A DNA stretch of 64,000 bases from assembly GCF_954871325.1 (NCBI RefSeq), contig NC_088777.1, forward strand, positions 17,957,366-18,021,365, in the 5' to 3' direction. Both the position numbers and the translations under genes were made by a program. Positions 22,633-34,478 of this stretch are shown piece after piece; position 1 is the first letter of the stretch; each line of letters begins with the position of its first letter. Under the pieces are notes generated by a model. That model searched no databases, was not told where the DNA came from, and saw only the letters and a program-made list of their open reading frames with translations. This DNA comes from Gordionus sp. m RMFG-2023. Its lineage: Eukaryota; Nematomorpha; Gordioida; Chordodea; Parachordodidae.

Positions 22633-23471
22633 AACTTACAATAGATATCTGTTAGTGCTATTTCATATATTTTATCTAAAATCAAATAATAATTGTGCAA
22701 AATCTTCTATGATTTTTTAAAAAAATATAAGGAAAGCATATCATATTTTAAGCTTTTATTAAAATTTATTTTGATTGAAGAAATTTAAAGCATTTAGGGT
22801 TAGCATTAGGGTTAGAGATAGGGTTAGGGTTAAGGCTAGGATTACGGTTAGTGTTAAGGTTTAAGTTAATGTTAGGGTTAGGGCAAAAGGTAGGGTTAAT
22901 GTTAAGGTTAGGGTTAACTTACAATAATCTGTTAATGCTATTTCATATATTATATCTATTATTAATTACTATAATTAACAGTACTTCAAGTAATTTTTAC
23001 TATGTTCCCAACATATGAATTTTTAAATTAATATTGATTATTTTCACCGATTTTAGAAAATTTAATATGCAACATATTTTATAATTATTTCAGTACATAA
23101 TATGATTTTTGTAGAAATTAGCTATGTCTTATATCTCGTAAAATTAAATAAAATAATTTTGTAAAAATCAAATAATAATTGTGCAAAATCCTTTATGATT
23201 TTTTAAAAAAAATATAAGGAAAGCAGATAAAATTTTAGCTTTTTTTAAAATTTATTTCGATTGAAGAAATTTAAAGAATTTAGTGTTAGGGTTAGGGTTA
23301 GAGTTAGGGTTAACTTACAATAGACATCTGTTAGTGCTATTTCATATATTATATCTAAAATCAAATAATAATTGTGCAAAATCCTCTATGATTTTTTAAA
23401 AAAATATAAGGAAAGTATATAAAATATTTAGCATTTATTAAAATTTATTTTGATTGAAGAAATTTAAAGCA
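22633..23471 (+). repeat. Linker: S + Q-block + L (B) + mini + S
   Basis: S 22633-22792 (AAGCATATCATATTTT), Q-block 22793-22915 with GGCTAGGATTACGG, L (B) 22916-23278 with the CAATAATCTG left end, mini 23279-23311, S 23312-23471. Confidence 0.9.
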
Positions 23472-24278
23472 TTTAGGGTTAGCATTAGGGTTAGAGATAG
23501 GGTTAGGCATAGGATTAGGATTAATGTTAGGGTTAAGGTTAAAGTTAGGGTTAGAGTTTGGGGTAGGGTTAGGGTTAAGGTTAGGGTTAATGTTAGGGTT
23601 AATATTAGGGTTAGGGTTAGGATTAGAGTTATGGTTAGGGTTAGGGTTTAGGATAGGGAAAATGGTTAGGGTTAGGGTTAGGGTTAGGGTTAGGGTTAGG
23701 GTTAAGGTTAGGGTTAGGGTTAAGGTTAGGGTTAGTGTTAGGGTTGTGGTTGGGGTTAGGGTTAGGGTTAGTGTTAAGGTTAGGGTTAGGGTTAAGGTTA
23801 GGGTTAGGGTAAAGGTTAGGGTTAATGTTAGGGTTAGGGTTAGGGTTAGAGTTAGGGTTACGGTTAGGGTTAGGATTAGGGTTAGGGTTAAGGATAGAGT
23901 TAATATTAGGGTTAAGGTTAAGGTTGAGGTTAGGATTATGGTTAGGGTTAAAGTTAATGTTAGGGTTAGAGTTAAGATTACTGTTAGGGTTAGGGTTAAG
24001 GTTAGGGTTAATGTTAGGGTTAGGGTTATGGTTAGGGTTAGGGTTAGGTTTAGGGTTAGTGTTAAGGTTAGGGTTAGTGATAAAGTTAGGGTTAAGGTTA
24101 GTGTTAATGTTAGTGTTAGGGTTAGAGTTAGGGTTAGGGTTAGGGTTAGGGTTAGGGTTAGGGTTAATGTTACGGTTAGGGTTAGGGTATGGTTAGGGTA
24201 TGGTTTAGGGTTAGGATTAGGGTTAAGGTTAAGGTTAGGGTTATGTTTAAGGTTAGGGTTAATGTTATGGTTAGGGTT
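23472..24278 (+). repeat. T-block with H, W, D, C, K and TATGG tail
   Basis: H then GGATTAGGATTAATG. The N region reads GGATAGGGAAAATGG. GTTGTGGTTGGGG near 23741, D near 23889, C near 23969 and K near 24074 follow. The tail has GGGTATGGTTAGGG and a TTATGTTTAAGG change before the ATCATAG-type spacer. Confidence 0.9.
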
Positions 24279-24840
24279 AACTTATCATAGATATCTGTTA
24301 GTGCTTATTCATATATTATATCTATCCTTAATTACTTTAATTAACAGTACTTCAAGTAATTTTTACTATATATTCCTAACATATGAATTTTTTAATTAAT
24401 ATTTATTATTTTCACCGATTTTAGAAAATTTTATATGCTACATATTTTATAATTATTTCAGTGCATAATATGATTTTTGTAGAAATTAGCTATGTCTTAG
24501 TATCTCCTAAAATTAAATAAAATAATTTTGTAAAAATCAAATAATAATTGTGCAAAATCCTTTATGTTTTTTTAAAAAAAATATAAGGAAAGCAGATAAA
24601 ATTTTAGCTTTTTTTAAAATTTATTTCGATTGAAGAAATTTAAAGAATTTAGTGTTAGGGTTAGGGTTAGAGTTAGGGTTAACTTACAATAGACATCTGT
24701 TAGTGCTATTTCATATATTATATCTAAAATCAAATAATAATTGTGCAAAATCCTCTATGATTTTTTAAAAAAATATAAGGAAAGTATATAAAATATTTAG
24801 CTTTTATTAAAATTTATTTTGATTGAAAAAATTTAAAGCA
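24279..24840 (+). repeat. Linker: L (A-to-B chimera) + mini + S
   Basis: L at 24279-24647 is type A on the left (GTGCTTATTCAT, CCTTAATTACTTT) and type B on the right (GCTACATATTTTATAATTATTTCAG). The switch lies between about 24385 and 24430. Mini 24648-24680, S 24681-24840. Confidence 0.9.
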
Positions 24841-25572
24841 TTTAGGGTTAGCATTAGGGTTAGAGATAGGGTTAGGCATAGGATTAGGGTTAGGGTTAAG
24901 GTTAAAGTTAGGGTTAGAGTTTGGGGTAGGGTTAGGGTTAAGGTTAGGGTTAATGTTAGGGTTAATATTAGGGTTAAAGTTAGGATTAGGGTTTATGGTT
25001 AGGGTTAGGGTTTAGGATAGGGTTAATGGTTAGGGTTAGGGTTAAGGTTAGGGTTAGGGTTTAGGTTAGAGTTAGTGTTAGGGTTAGGGTTGGCGTTGGG
25101 GTTAGGGTTAGGGTTAGTGTTAAGGTTAGGGTTAGGGATAAGGTTAGGGTTAGGGTTAAGGTTAGGGTTAATGTTAGGTTTAGGGTTAGGGTAAGAGTTA
25201 GGGTTAGGGTTAAGGGTTAGGGTTAGGGTTAAGGTTAGGGTTAGGGTTTGGGTTAGGGTTAGGGTTAGGGTTAGGGTTAAGGATAGAGTTAATGTTAGGG
25301 TTAAGGTTAAGGTTGAGGTTAGGATTATGTTTAGGGTTAAGTTTAGGGTTAGGGTTAGAGTTAAGATTACTGTTAGGGTTAGGGTTAAGGTTAGGGTTAA
25401 TGTTAGGGTTAGGGTTATGGTTAGGGTTAGGTTTAGGGTTAGTGTTAGGGTTAGGGTTAGTGATAAAGTTAGGGTTAAGGCTAGGGTTACGGTTAGTGTT
25501 AAGGTTTAAGTTAATGTTAGGGTTAGGGCAAAAGGTAGGGTTAATGTTAAGGTTAGGGTTAGCGTTAGGGTT
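24841..25572 (+). repeat. T-block ending in the Q tail
   Basis: H, W, N, GTTGGCGTTGGGG, D near 25271, C and K, then AAGGCTAGGGTTACGG and Q near 25526, ending TTAGCG before the boundary. The 123-bp Q-blocks elsewhere are the two ends of this block type with the middle missing. Confidence 0.92.
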
Positions 25573-25731
25573 AACTTACAATAGATATCTGTTAGTGCTA
25601 TTTCATATATTTTATCTAAAATCAAATAATAATTGTGCAAAATCTTCTATGATTTTTAAAAAAATATAAGGAAAGCATATCAAATTTTAAGCTTTTATTA
25701 AAATTTATTTTGATTGAAGAAATTTAAAGCA
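25573..25731 (+). repeat. S-spacer alone (159 bp)
   Basis: Standard S junction, with AAGCATATCAAATTTT near the right end. It leads into the hybrid block that carries the 8.05 kb duplication junction. Confidence 0.88.
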
Positions 25732-26748
25732 TTTAGGGTTAGCATTAGAGAGATAGGGTTAGGGTTAAGGCTAGGGTTACGGTTGGGGTTAGGATTAGGG
25801 TTAGGGTTAAGGATAGAGTTAATGTTAGGGTTAAGGTTAGGGTTGAGGTTTAGATTATGGTTAGGGTTAAGGTTAGGATTACGGTTAGAGTTAAGATTAC
25901 GGTTAGGGTTAGGGTTAAGGTTAGGGTTAGGGTTATGGTTAGGGTTAGGGTTTTGTTTATAGTTAGTGTTAGGGTTAGGGTTAGTGATAACGTTAGGGTT
26001 AAGGTTAGGGTTAATGTTAGGGTTAGGGTTAGAGTTAGGGTTACGGTTAGGGTTAGGGTTAAGGTTAGGGTTAGAGTTAAGATTACGGTTAGTGTTAGGT
26101 TTAGGGTAAAGGTTAGTGTTAATGTTAGGGTTATGGTTAGGGTTATGGTTAGGGTTAAGGGGGTTAGGTTTAGGGTTAGTGTTAGGGTTAGGGTTAAGGT
26201 TAGGGTTAATGTTAGGGTTAGAGTTAGGATTACGGTTAGGGTTAGGGTTAAGGTTAGGGTTAAGGTTAGGGTTAGGTTTAGTGTTAGGGTTAGGGTTAAG
26301 GTTAAGGTTAGGGTTATGGTTAAGGTTAGGGTTAATGTTTGGGTTAATATTAGGGTTAGGGTTAGGATTAGGGTTATGGTTAGGGTAAAGGGTTAGGATA
26401 AGGTTAATGGTTAGGGTTAGGGTTAAGGTTAAGGTTAGGGTTAGGGTTGAGGTTAGGGATATGGTTAGGGTTATGGTTAGGGTTAAGGTTAGGGTTAGGG
26501 TTAGAGTTAAAATTACGGTTAGGGTTAAGGTTAGGGTTAGGGTTATGGTTAGGGTTAGGGTTAGGTTTAGGGTTAGTGTTAGGGTTAGGGTTAGTGATAA
26601 AGTTAGGGTTAAGGTTAGGGTTAATGTTAGGTTTATGGTTAGAGTTAGGGTTACTGTTAGGGTTAGGGTTAAGGTTACGGTTAGGGTTAGGGTTAAGGTT
26701 AGGGTTAGGGTTATGGTTAAGGTTAGGGTTAATGTTAGGGTTAGGGTT
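25732..26748 (+). repeat. Hybrid T-block at the 8.05 kb duplication junction
   Basis: It starts like a Q-block (H shortened to AGCATTAGAGAGATA, then AAGGCTAGGG). Within TAGGGTTACGGTT (25773-25785) it switches to the sequence that follows 17731. From there it matches the 17035 block at offset 8048 to its end. Confidence 0.93.
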
Positions 26749-27113
26749 AACTTATAATAGATATCTGTTAATGCTATTTCATATATTATATCTATTATTA
26801 ATTACTATAATTAACAGTACTTCAAGTAATTTTTACTATGTTCCCAACATATGAATTTTTTAATTAATATTTATTATTTTCACCGATTTTTGAAAATTTA
26901 ATATGCCATATTTTATAATTATTTCAGTGCATAATATGATTTTTGTAGAAATTAGCTATGTCTTAGTATCTCGTAAACTTAAATAAAATAATTTTGTAAA
27001 AATCAAATAATAATTGTGCAAAATCTTTTATGATTTTTTAAAAAAAATATAAGGAAAGCAGATAAAATTTTAGCTTTTTTTAAAATTTATTTCGATTGAA
27101 GAAATTTAAAGAA
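26749..27113 (+). repeat. L-spacer (A/B chimera), copy of 18701-19065
   Basis: Same length and markers as the first copy, at offset 8048. Confidence 0.88.
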
Positions 27114-27314
27114 TTTAGGGTTAGCATTAGGGTTAGAGATAGGGTTAGGCATAGGATTAGGGTTAGGGTTAAGGTTAAAGTTAGGGTTAGAGTTTGGGGT
27201 AATGTTAGGGTTACGGTTAGGGTTATGGTTAGGGTATGGTTTAGGGTTAGTATTAGGGTTAAGGTTTAGGTTAGGGTTATGGTTAAGGTTAGGGTTAATG
27301 TTAGAGTTAGGGTT
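27114..27314 (+). repeat. Short T-block, copy of 19066-19266
   Basis: H, W variant and GGGTATGGTTTAGGG joined to the tail, as in the first copy. Confidence 0.9.
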
Positions 27315-28559
27315 AACTTATCATAGATATCTGTTAGTGCTTATTCATATATTATATCTATCCTTAATTACTTTAATTAACAGTTCTTCAAGTAATTTTT
27401 ACTATATATTCCAAACATATGAATTTTTTAAGTAATATTTATTATTTTCACCGATTTTAGAAAATTTAATATGCTAAGACATATTTATTAATTATTTAAG
27501 TGCATAATATGATTTTTGTAGTAAATATCTATATCTTAGTAACTCGTAAAATTAAATAAAATAATTTTGTGAAAATCAAATAATAATTGTGCAAAATCTT
27601 CTATGATTTTTCAAAAAAATATAAGGAAAGCAGATAAAATTTTTAGCTTAATTTAAAATTTATTTCGATTGAAGAAATTTAAAGCATTTAGGGTTAGGGT
27701 TAGGGTTAGCGTTAGGGTTAACTTACAATAGATATCTGTTAGTGCTATTTCATATATTTTATCTAAAATCAAATAATAATTGTGCAAAATCTTCTATGAT
27801 TTTTTAAAAAAATATAAGGAAAGCATATCAAATTTTAAGCTTTTATTAAAATTTATTTTGATTGAAGAAATTTAAAGCATTTAGGCTTAGCATTAGGGTT
27901 AGAGATAGGGTTAGGGTTAAGGCTAGGGTTACGGTTAGTGTTAAGGTTTAAGTTAATGTTAGGGTTAGGGCAAAAGGTAGGGTTAATGTTAAGGTTAGGG
28001 TTAACTTACAATAATCTGTTAATGCTATTTCATATATTATATCTATTATTAATTACTATAATTAACAGTACTTCAAGTAATTTTTACTATGTTCCCAACA
28101 TATGAATTTTTAAATTAATATTGATTATTTTCACCGATTTTAGAAAATTTAATATCCAACATATTTTATAATTATTTCAATGCATAATATGATTTTTGTA
28201 GAAATTAGCTATGTCTTAGTATCTCGTAAAATTAAAAAAAATAATTTTGTAAAAATCAAATAATAATTGTGCAAAATCCTTTATGATTTTTTAAAAAAAA
28301 TATAAGGAAAGCAGATAAAATTTTAGCTTTTTTTAAAATTTATTTCGATTGGAGAAATTTAAAGAATTTAGTGTTAGGGTTAGGGTTAGAGTTAGGGTTA
28401 ACTTACAATAGACATCTGTAAGTGCTATTTCATATATTATATCTAAAATCAAATAATAATTGTGCAAAATCCTCTATGATTTTTTAAAAAAATATAAGGA
28501 AAGTATATAAAATATTTAGCTTTTATTAAAATTTATTTTGATTGAAGAAATTTAAAGCA
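27315..28559 (+). repeat. Double linker, copy of 19267-20512
   Basis: L 27315-27686, mini 27687-27719, S 27720-27879, Q-block 27880-28002, L (B) 28003-28366, mini 28367-28399, S 28400-28559. One T fewer than the first copy in AATAATTTTGTG changes the offset to 8047. Confidence 0.9.
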
Positions 28560-30680
28560 TTTAGGGTTAGCATTAGGGTTAGAGATAGGGTTAGGCATAG
28601 GATTAGGGTTAGGGTTAAGGTTAAAGTTAGGGTTAGAGTTTGGGGTAGGGTTAGGGTTAAGGTTAGGGTTAATGTTAGGGTTAATATTAGGGTTAGGGTT
28701 AGGATTAAGGTTATGGTTAGGGTTAAGGTTTAGGATAGGGTTAATGGTTAGGGTTAGGGTTAAGGTTAGGATTAGGGTTAAGCTTAGGGTTAGTGTTAGG
28801 GTTGGGATTGGGGTTAGGGTTAGGGTTAGTGTTAAGGTTAGGGTTAGGGTTAAGGTTAGGGTTAGAGTTAAGGTTAGGGTTAATGTTAGGGTTAGGGTTA
28901 GGGTTAAAGTTAGGGTTACGGTTAGGGTTAGGATTAGGGTTAGGGTTAAGGATAGAGTTAATGTTAGGGTTAAGGTTAAGGTTAAGGTTAAGGTTGAGGT
29001 TAGTATTATGGTTAGGGTTAAGGTTAGGGTTAGGGTTAGAGTTAAGATTACTGTTAGGGTTAATGTTAGGGATAGGGTTATGTTTAGGGTTAGGGTTAGG
29101 TTTAGGGTTAGTGTTAAGGTTAGGGTTAGTGATAAAGTTAGGGTTAAGGTTAGGGTTAATGTTAGGGTTAGGGTTAGAGTTAGGGTTAGGGTTAGGGTTA
29201 CGGTTAGGGTTAGAGTTATGGTTAGTGTATGGGTATGGTTTATGGTTAGTGTTAAGGTTAGGGTTAGGGTTAAGGTTAGGGTTAGTGTTAGGGTTGGGGT
29301 TGGGGATAGGGTTAGGGTTAGGGTTAGTGTTAAGGTTAGGGTTAAGGTTAGGGTTAGGGTTAAGGTTAGGGTTAATGTTAGGGTTAGGGTTAGAGTTAGG
29401 GTTACGGTTAGGGTTAGGATTAGGGTTAGGGTTAAGGATAGAGTTAATGTTAGGGTTAGTTAAGGTTGAGGTTAGGATTATGGTTAGGGTTAAGGTTAGG
29501 GTTAGGGTTAGAGTTAAGATTACTGTTAGGGGTTAGGGTTAATGTTAGGGTTAGGGTTATGTTTAGGGTTAGGTTTAGGGTTAGTGTTAAGGTTAGGGTT
29601 AGTGATAAAGTTAGGGTTAAGGTTAGGGTTAATGTTAGGGTTAGGGTTAGAGTTAGGGTTAGGGTTAGGGTTACGGTTAGGGTTAGGGTTATGGTTAGGG
29701 TATGGTTTATGGTTAGGGTTAAGGTTAGGGTTAGGGTTAAGGTTAGGGTTAGTGTTAGGGTTGGGGTTGGGGTTAGGGTTAGGGTTAGTGTTAAGGTTAG
29801 GGTTAAGGTTAGGGTTAGGGTTAAGGTTAGGGTTAATGTTAGGGTTAGGGTTAGGGTTAGAGTTAGGGTTACGGTTAGGGTTAGGATTAGGGTTAGGATT
29901 AGGGTTAGGGTTAAGGATAGAGTTATTGTTAGGGTTAAGGTTAAGGTTGTGGTTAGGATTATGGTTAGGGTTAAGGTTAGGGTTAGGGTAGGAGTTAAGA
30001 TTACTGTTAGGGTTAGGGTAAGGTTAGGGTTAATGTTAGGGTTAGGGTTATGGTTAGGGTTAGGGTTAGGTTTAGGGTTAGTGTTAAGGTTAGGGTTAGT
30101 GATAAAGTTAGGGTTAAGGTTAGTGTTAATGTTAGGGTTAGGGTTAGAGTTAGGGTTAGGGTTAGGGTTCGGGTTAGGGTTAGGGTTAGGATTAGGGTTA
30201 GGGTTAGGATTAGGGTTATGGTTAGGGTTAGGGTTTAGGATAGGGTTAATGGTTAGGGTTAGGGTTAGGGTTAGGGTTAAGGTAGGGTTAGTGTTAGGGT
30301 TGGGGTTAGGGTTAGGGTTAGTGTTAAAGTTAGGGTTAGGGTTAAGGTTAGGGTTAGGGTTAAGGTTAGGGTTAATGTTAGGGTTAGGGTTAGGGTTAGA
30401 GTTAGGGTTACGGTTAGGGTTAGGGTTAGGGTTAAGGATAGAGTTAATGTTAGGGTTAAGGTTAAGGTTGAGGTTAGGATTATGGTTAGGGTTAAGGTTA
30501 GGGTTAGGGTTAGAGTTAAGATTACTGTTAGAGGTTAGGGTTAATGTTAGGGTTATGTTTAGGGTTAGGGTTAGGTTTAGGGTTAGTGTTAAGGTTAGGG
30601 TTAGTGATAAAGTTAGGGTTAAGGTTAGGGTTAATGTTAGGGTTAGGGTTAATGTTAGGGTTAGGGTTAGAGTTAGGGTT
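28560..30680 (+). repeat. T-block, copy of 20513-22632 with four ~0.5 kb passes
   Basis: It differs from the first copy at a few single bases, for example TTAGAGTTATGG for TTAGGGTTATGG near 29212 and GGGGATAGGG for GGGGTTAGGG near 29303. One added G near 30281 (AAGGTAGGG for AAGTAGGG) restores the 8048 offset and leaves a 408-codon frame open. That frame is a by-product of the period. Confidence 0.93.
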
Positions 30681-31519
30681 AACTTACAATAGATATCTGT
30701 TAGTGCTATTTCATATATTTTATCTAAAATCAAATAATAATTGTGCAAAATCTTCTATGATTTTTTAAAAAAATATAAGGAAAGCATATCATATTTTAAG
30801 CTTTTATTAAAATTTATTTTGATTGAAGAAATTTAAAGCATTTAGGGTTAGCATTAGGGTTAGAGATAGGGTTAGGGTTAAGGCTAGGATTACGGTTAGT
30901 GTTAAGGTTTAAGTTAATGTTAGGGTTAGGGCAAAAGGTAGGGTTAATGTTAAGGTTAGGGTTAACTTACAATAATCTGTTAATGCTATTTCATATATTA
31001 TATCTATTATTAATTACTATAATTAACAGTACTTCAAGTAATTTTTACTATGTTCCCAACATATGAATTTTTAAATTAATATTGATTATTTTCACCGATT
31101 TTAGAAAATTTAATATGCAACATATTTTATAATTATTTCAGTACATAATATGATTTTTGTAGAAATTAGCTATGTCTTATATCTCGTAAAATTAAATAAA
31201 ATAATTTTGTAAAAATCAAATAATAATTGTGCAAAATCCTTTATGATTTTTTAAAAAAAATATAAGGAAAGCAGATAAAATTTTAGCTTTTTTTAAAATT
31301 TATTTCGATTGAAGAAATTTAAAGAATTTAGTGTTAGGGTTAGGGTTAGAGTTAGGGTTAACTTACAATAGACATCTGTTAGTGCTATTTCATATATTAT
31401 ATCTAAAATCAAATAATAATTGTGCAAAATCCTCTATGATTTTTTAAAAAAATATAAGGAAAGTATATAAAATATTTAGCTTTTATTAAAATTTATTTTG
31501 ATTGAAGAAATTTAAAGCA
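30681..31519 (+). repeat. Linker: S + Q-block + L (B) + mini + S, copy of 22633-23471
   Basis: S 30681-30840, Q-block 30841-30963, L (B) 30964-31326, mini 31327-31359, S 31360-31519. Same markers as the first copy, including AAGCATATCATATTTT. Confidence 0.9.
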
Positions 31520-32331
31520 TTTAGGGTTAGCATTAGGGTTAGAGATAGGGTTAGGCATAGGATTAGGATTAATGTTAGGGTTAAGGTTAAAGTTAGGGTT
31601 AGAGTTTGGGGTAGGGTTAGGGTTAAGGTTAGGGTTAATGTTAGGGTTAATATTAGGGTTAGGGTTAGGATTAGAGTTATGGTTAGGGTTAGGGTTTAGG
31701 ATAGGGAAAATTGTTAGGGTTAGGGTTAGGGTTAGGGTTAGGGTTAGGGTTAAGGTTAGGGTTAGGGTTAAGGTTAGGGTTAGTGTTAGGGTTGTGGTTG
31801 GGGTTAGGGTTAGGGTTAGTGTTAAGGTTAGGGTTAGGGTTAAGGTTAGGGTTAGGGTAAAGGTTAGGGTTAATGTTAGGGTTAGGGTTAGGGTTAGAGT
31901 TAGGGTTACGGTTAGGGTTAGGATTAGGGTTAGGGTTAAGGATAGAGTTAATATTAGGGTTAAGGTTAAGGTTGAGGTTAGGATTATGGTTAGGGTTAAG
32001 GTTAATGTTAGGGTTAGAGTTAAGATTACTGTTAGGGTTAGGGTTAAGGTTAGGGTTAATGTTAGGGTTAGGGTTATGGTTAGGGTTAGGGTTAGGTTTA
32101 GGGTTAGTGTTAAGGTTAGGGTTAGTGATAAAGTTAGGGTTAAGGTTAGTGTTAATGTTAGTGTTAGGGTTAGAGTTAGGGTTAGGGTTAGGGTTAGGGT
32201 TAGGGTTAGGGTTAGGGTTAATGTTACGGTTAGGGTTAGGGTATGGTTAGGGTATGGTTTAGGGTTAGGATTAGGGTTAAGGTTAAGGTTAGGGTTATGT
32301 TTAAGGTTAGGGTTAATGTTATGTTAGGGTT
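31520..32331 (+). repeat. T-block, copy of 23472-24278
   Basis: Differences seen are GGGAAAATTGTT for GGGAAAATGGTT near 31706, AAGGTTAATG for AAAGTTAATG, one extra TTAGGG in a short run near 32180-32215, and a tail reading TTATGTTAGGG. Confidence 0.9.
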
Positions 32332-32893
32332 AACTTATCATAGATATCTGTTAGTGCTTATTCATATATTATATCTATCCTTAATTACTTTAATTAACAG
32401 TACTTCAAGTAATTTTTACTATATATTCCTAACATATGAATTTTTTAATTAATATTTATTATTTTCACCGATTTTAGAAAATTTTATATGCTACATATTT
32501 TATAATTATTTCAGTGCATAATATGATTTTTGTAGAAATTAGCTATGTCTTAGTATCTCCTAAAATTAAATAAAATAATTTTGTAAAAATCAAATAATAA
32601 TTGTGCAAAATCCTTTATGTTTTTTTAAAAAAAATATAAGGAAAGCAGATAAAATTTTAGCTTTTTTTAAAATTTATTTCGATTGAAGAAATTTAAAGAA
32701 TTTAGTGTTAGGGTTAGGGTTAGAGTTAGGGTTAACTTACAATAGACATCTGTTAGTGCTATTTCATATATTATATCTAAAATCAAATAATAATTGTGCA
32801 AAATCCTCTATGATTTTTTAAAAAAATATAAGGAAAGTATATAAAATATTTAGCTTTTATTAAAATTTATTTTGATTGAAAAAATTTAAAGCA
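32332..32893 (+). repeat. Linker: L (A-to-B chimera) + mini + S, copy of 24279-24840
   Basis: L 32332-32700, mini 32701-32733, S 32734-32893. The A-to-B switch in the L is the same as in the first copy, so the chimera predates the duplication. Confidence 0.9.
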
Positions 32894-33285
32894 TTTAGGG
32901 TTAGCATTAGGGTTAGAGATAGGGTTAGGCATAGGATTAGGGTTAGGGTTAAGGTTAAAGTTAGGGTTAGAGTTTGGGGTAGGGTTAGGGTTAAGGTTAG
33001 GGTTAATGTTAGGGTTAATATTAGGGTTAAAGTTAGGATTAGGGTTTATGGTTAGGGTTAGGGTTTAGGATAGGGTTAATGGTTAGGGTTAGGGTTAAGG
33101 TTAGGGTTAGGGTTTAGGTTAGAGTTAGTGTTAGGGTTAGGGTTGGCGTTGGGGTTAGGGTTAGGGTTAGTGTTAAGGTTAGGGTTAGGGATAAGGTTAG
33201 GGTTAGGGTTAAGGTTAGGGTTAATGTTAGGTTTAGGGTTAGGGTAAGAGTTAGGGTTAGGGTTAAGGGTTAGGGTTAGGGTTAA

Positions 33286-33322
<37 letters not shown>

Positions 33323-33638
33323 GGTTAGGGTTAGGGTTAGGGTTAAGGATAGAGTTAATGTTAGGGTTAAGGTTAAGGTTGAGGTTAGGATTATGTTTAG
33401 GGTTAAGTTTAGGGTTAGGGTTAGAGTTAAGATTACTGTTAGGGTTAGGGTTAAGGTTAGGGTTAATGTTAGGGTTAGGGTTATGGTTAGGGTTAGGTTT
33501 AGGGTTAGTGTTAGGGTTAGGGTTAGTGATAAAGTTAGGGTTAAGGCTAGGGTTACGGTTAGTGTTAAGGTTTAAGTTAATGTTAGGGTTAGGGCAAAAG
33601 GTAGGGTTAATGTTAAGGTTAGGGTTAGCGTTAGGGTT
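32894..33638 (+). repeat. T-block with Q tail, copy of 24841-25572 with longer TTAGGG run
   Basis: Extra hexamers around 33300-33340 make this copy longer (offset changes from 8048 to 8066, three hexamers). The Q tail and TTAGCG end are unchanged. Confidence 0.9.
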
Positions 33639-34478
33639 AACTTACAATAGATATCTGTTAGTGCTATTTCATATATTTTATCTAAAATCAAATAATAATT
33701 GTGCAAAATCTTCTATGATTTTTTAAAAAAATATAAGGAAAGCATATCAAATTTTAAGCTTTTATTAAAATTTATTTTGATTGAAGAAATTTAAAGCATT
33801 TAGGGTTAGCATTAGGGTTAGAGATAGGGTTAGGGTTAAGGCTAGGGTTACGGTTAGTATTTAGGTTTAAGTTAATGTTAGGGTTAGGGCAAAAGGTAGG
33901 GTTAATGTTAAGGTTAGGGTTAACTTACAATAATCTGTTAATGCTATTTCATATATTATATCTATTATTAATTACTATAATTAACAGTACTTCAAGTAAT
34001 TTTTACTATGTTCCCAACATATGAATTTTTAAATTAATATTGATTATTTTCACCGATTTTAGAAAATTTAATATGCAACATATTTTATAATTATTTCAGT
34101 GCATAATATGATTTTTGTAGAAATTAGCTATGTCTTAGTATCTCGTAAAATTAAATAAAATAATTTTGTAAAAATCAAATAATAATTGTGCAAAATCCTT
34201 TATGATTTTTTAAAAAAAATATAAGGAAAGCAGATAAAATTTTAGCTTTTTTTAAAATTTATTTCGATTGTAGAAATTTAAAGAATTTAGTGTTAGGGTT
34301 AGGGTTAGAGTTAGGGTTAACTTACAATAGATATCTGTTAGTGCTATTTAAAATATTTTATCTAAAATCAAATAATAATTGTGCAAAATCTTCTATGATT
34401 TTTTAAAAAAATATAAGGAAAGCATATCAAATTTTAAGCTTTTATTAAAATTTATTTTGATTGAAGAAATTTAAAGCA
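33639..34478 (+). repeat. Linker: S + Q-block + L (B) + mini + S
   Basis: S 33639-33798, Q-block 33799-33921 (with TTAGTATTTAGG), L (B) 33922-34285, mini 34286-34318, S 34319-34478 (GCTATTTAAAATATTTT). The 8.05 kb duplication ends inside the Q-block near 33842. The TTAGTATTTAGG change is shared with 45517, 48472 and 53341. Confidence 0.9.

Larger units (their letters stand above)
17724..25771 (+). repeat. 8.05 kb segmental duplication, copy 1
   Basis: Block order is the same as in 25772-33842, at offsets of 8047-8048 over most of its length. About eight single-base or short differences were noticed by eye. Confidence 0.93.
25772..33842 (+). repeat. 8.07 kb segmental duplication, copy 2
   Basis: Tandem copy of 17724-25771. 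The longer total comes mainly from three extra hexamers near 33300 and a hexamer missing in copy 1 near 25748. Confidence 0.93.

Noticed and set aside
29456-30748. Minus-strand frame of 430 codons with Thr-Leu and Asn-Pro repeats
   Set aside because: It is the complement of the hexamers. The switch from Asn-Pro to Thr-Leu marks a register slip, not a domain boundary.
17724-33842. Assembly error as the sole cause of the large duplications
   Set aside because: It cannot be excluded for the nearly identical pairs. The copies do differ at single bases and run lengths, and their junctions make biological sense, so I kept them as real with that caution.
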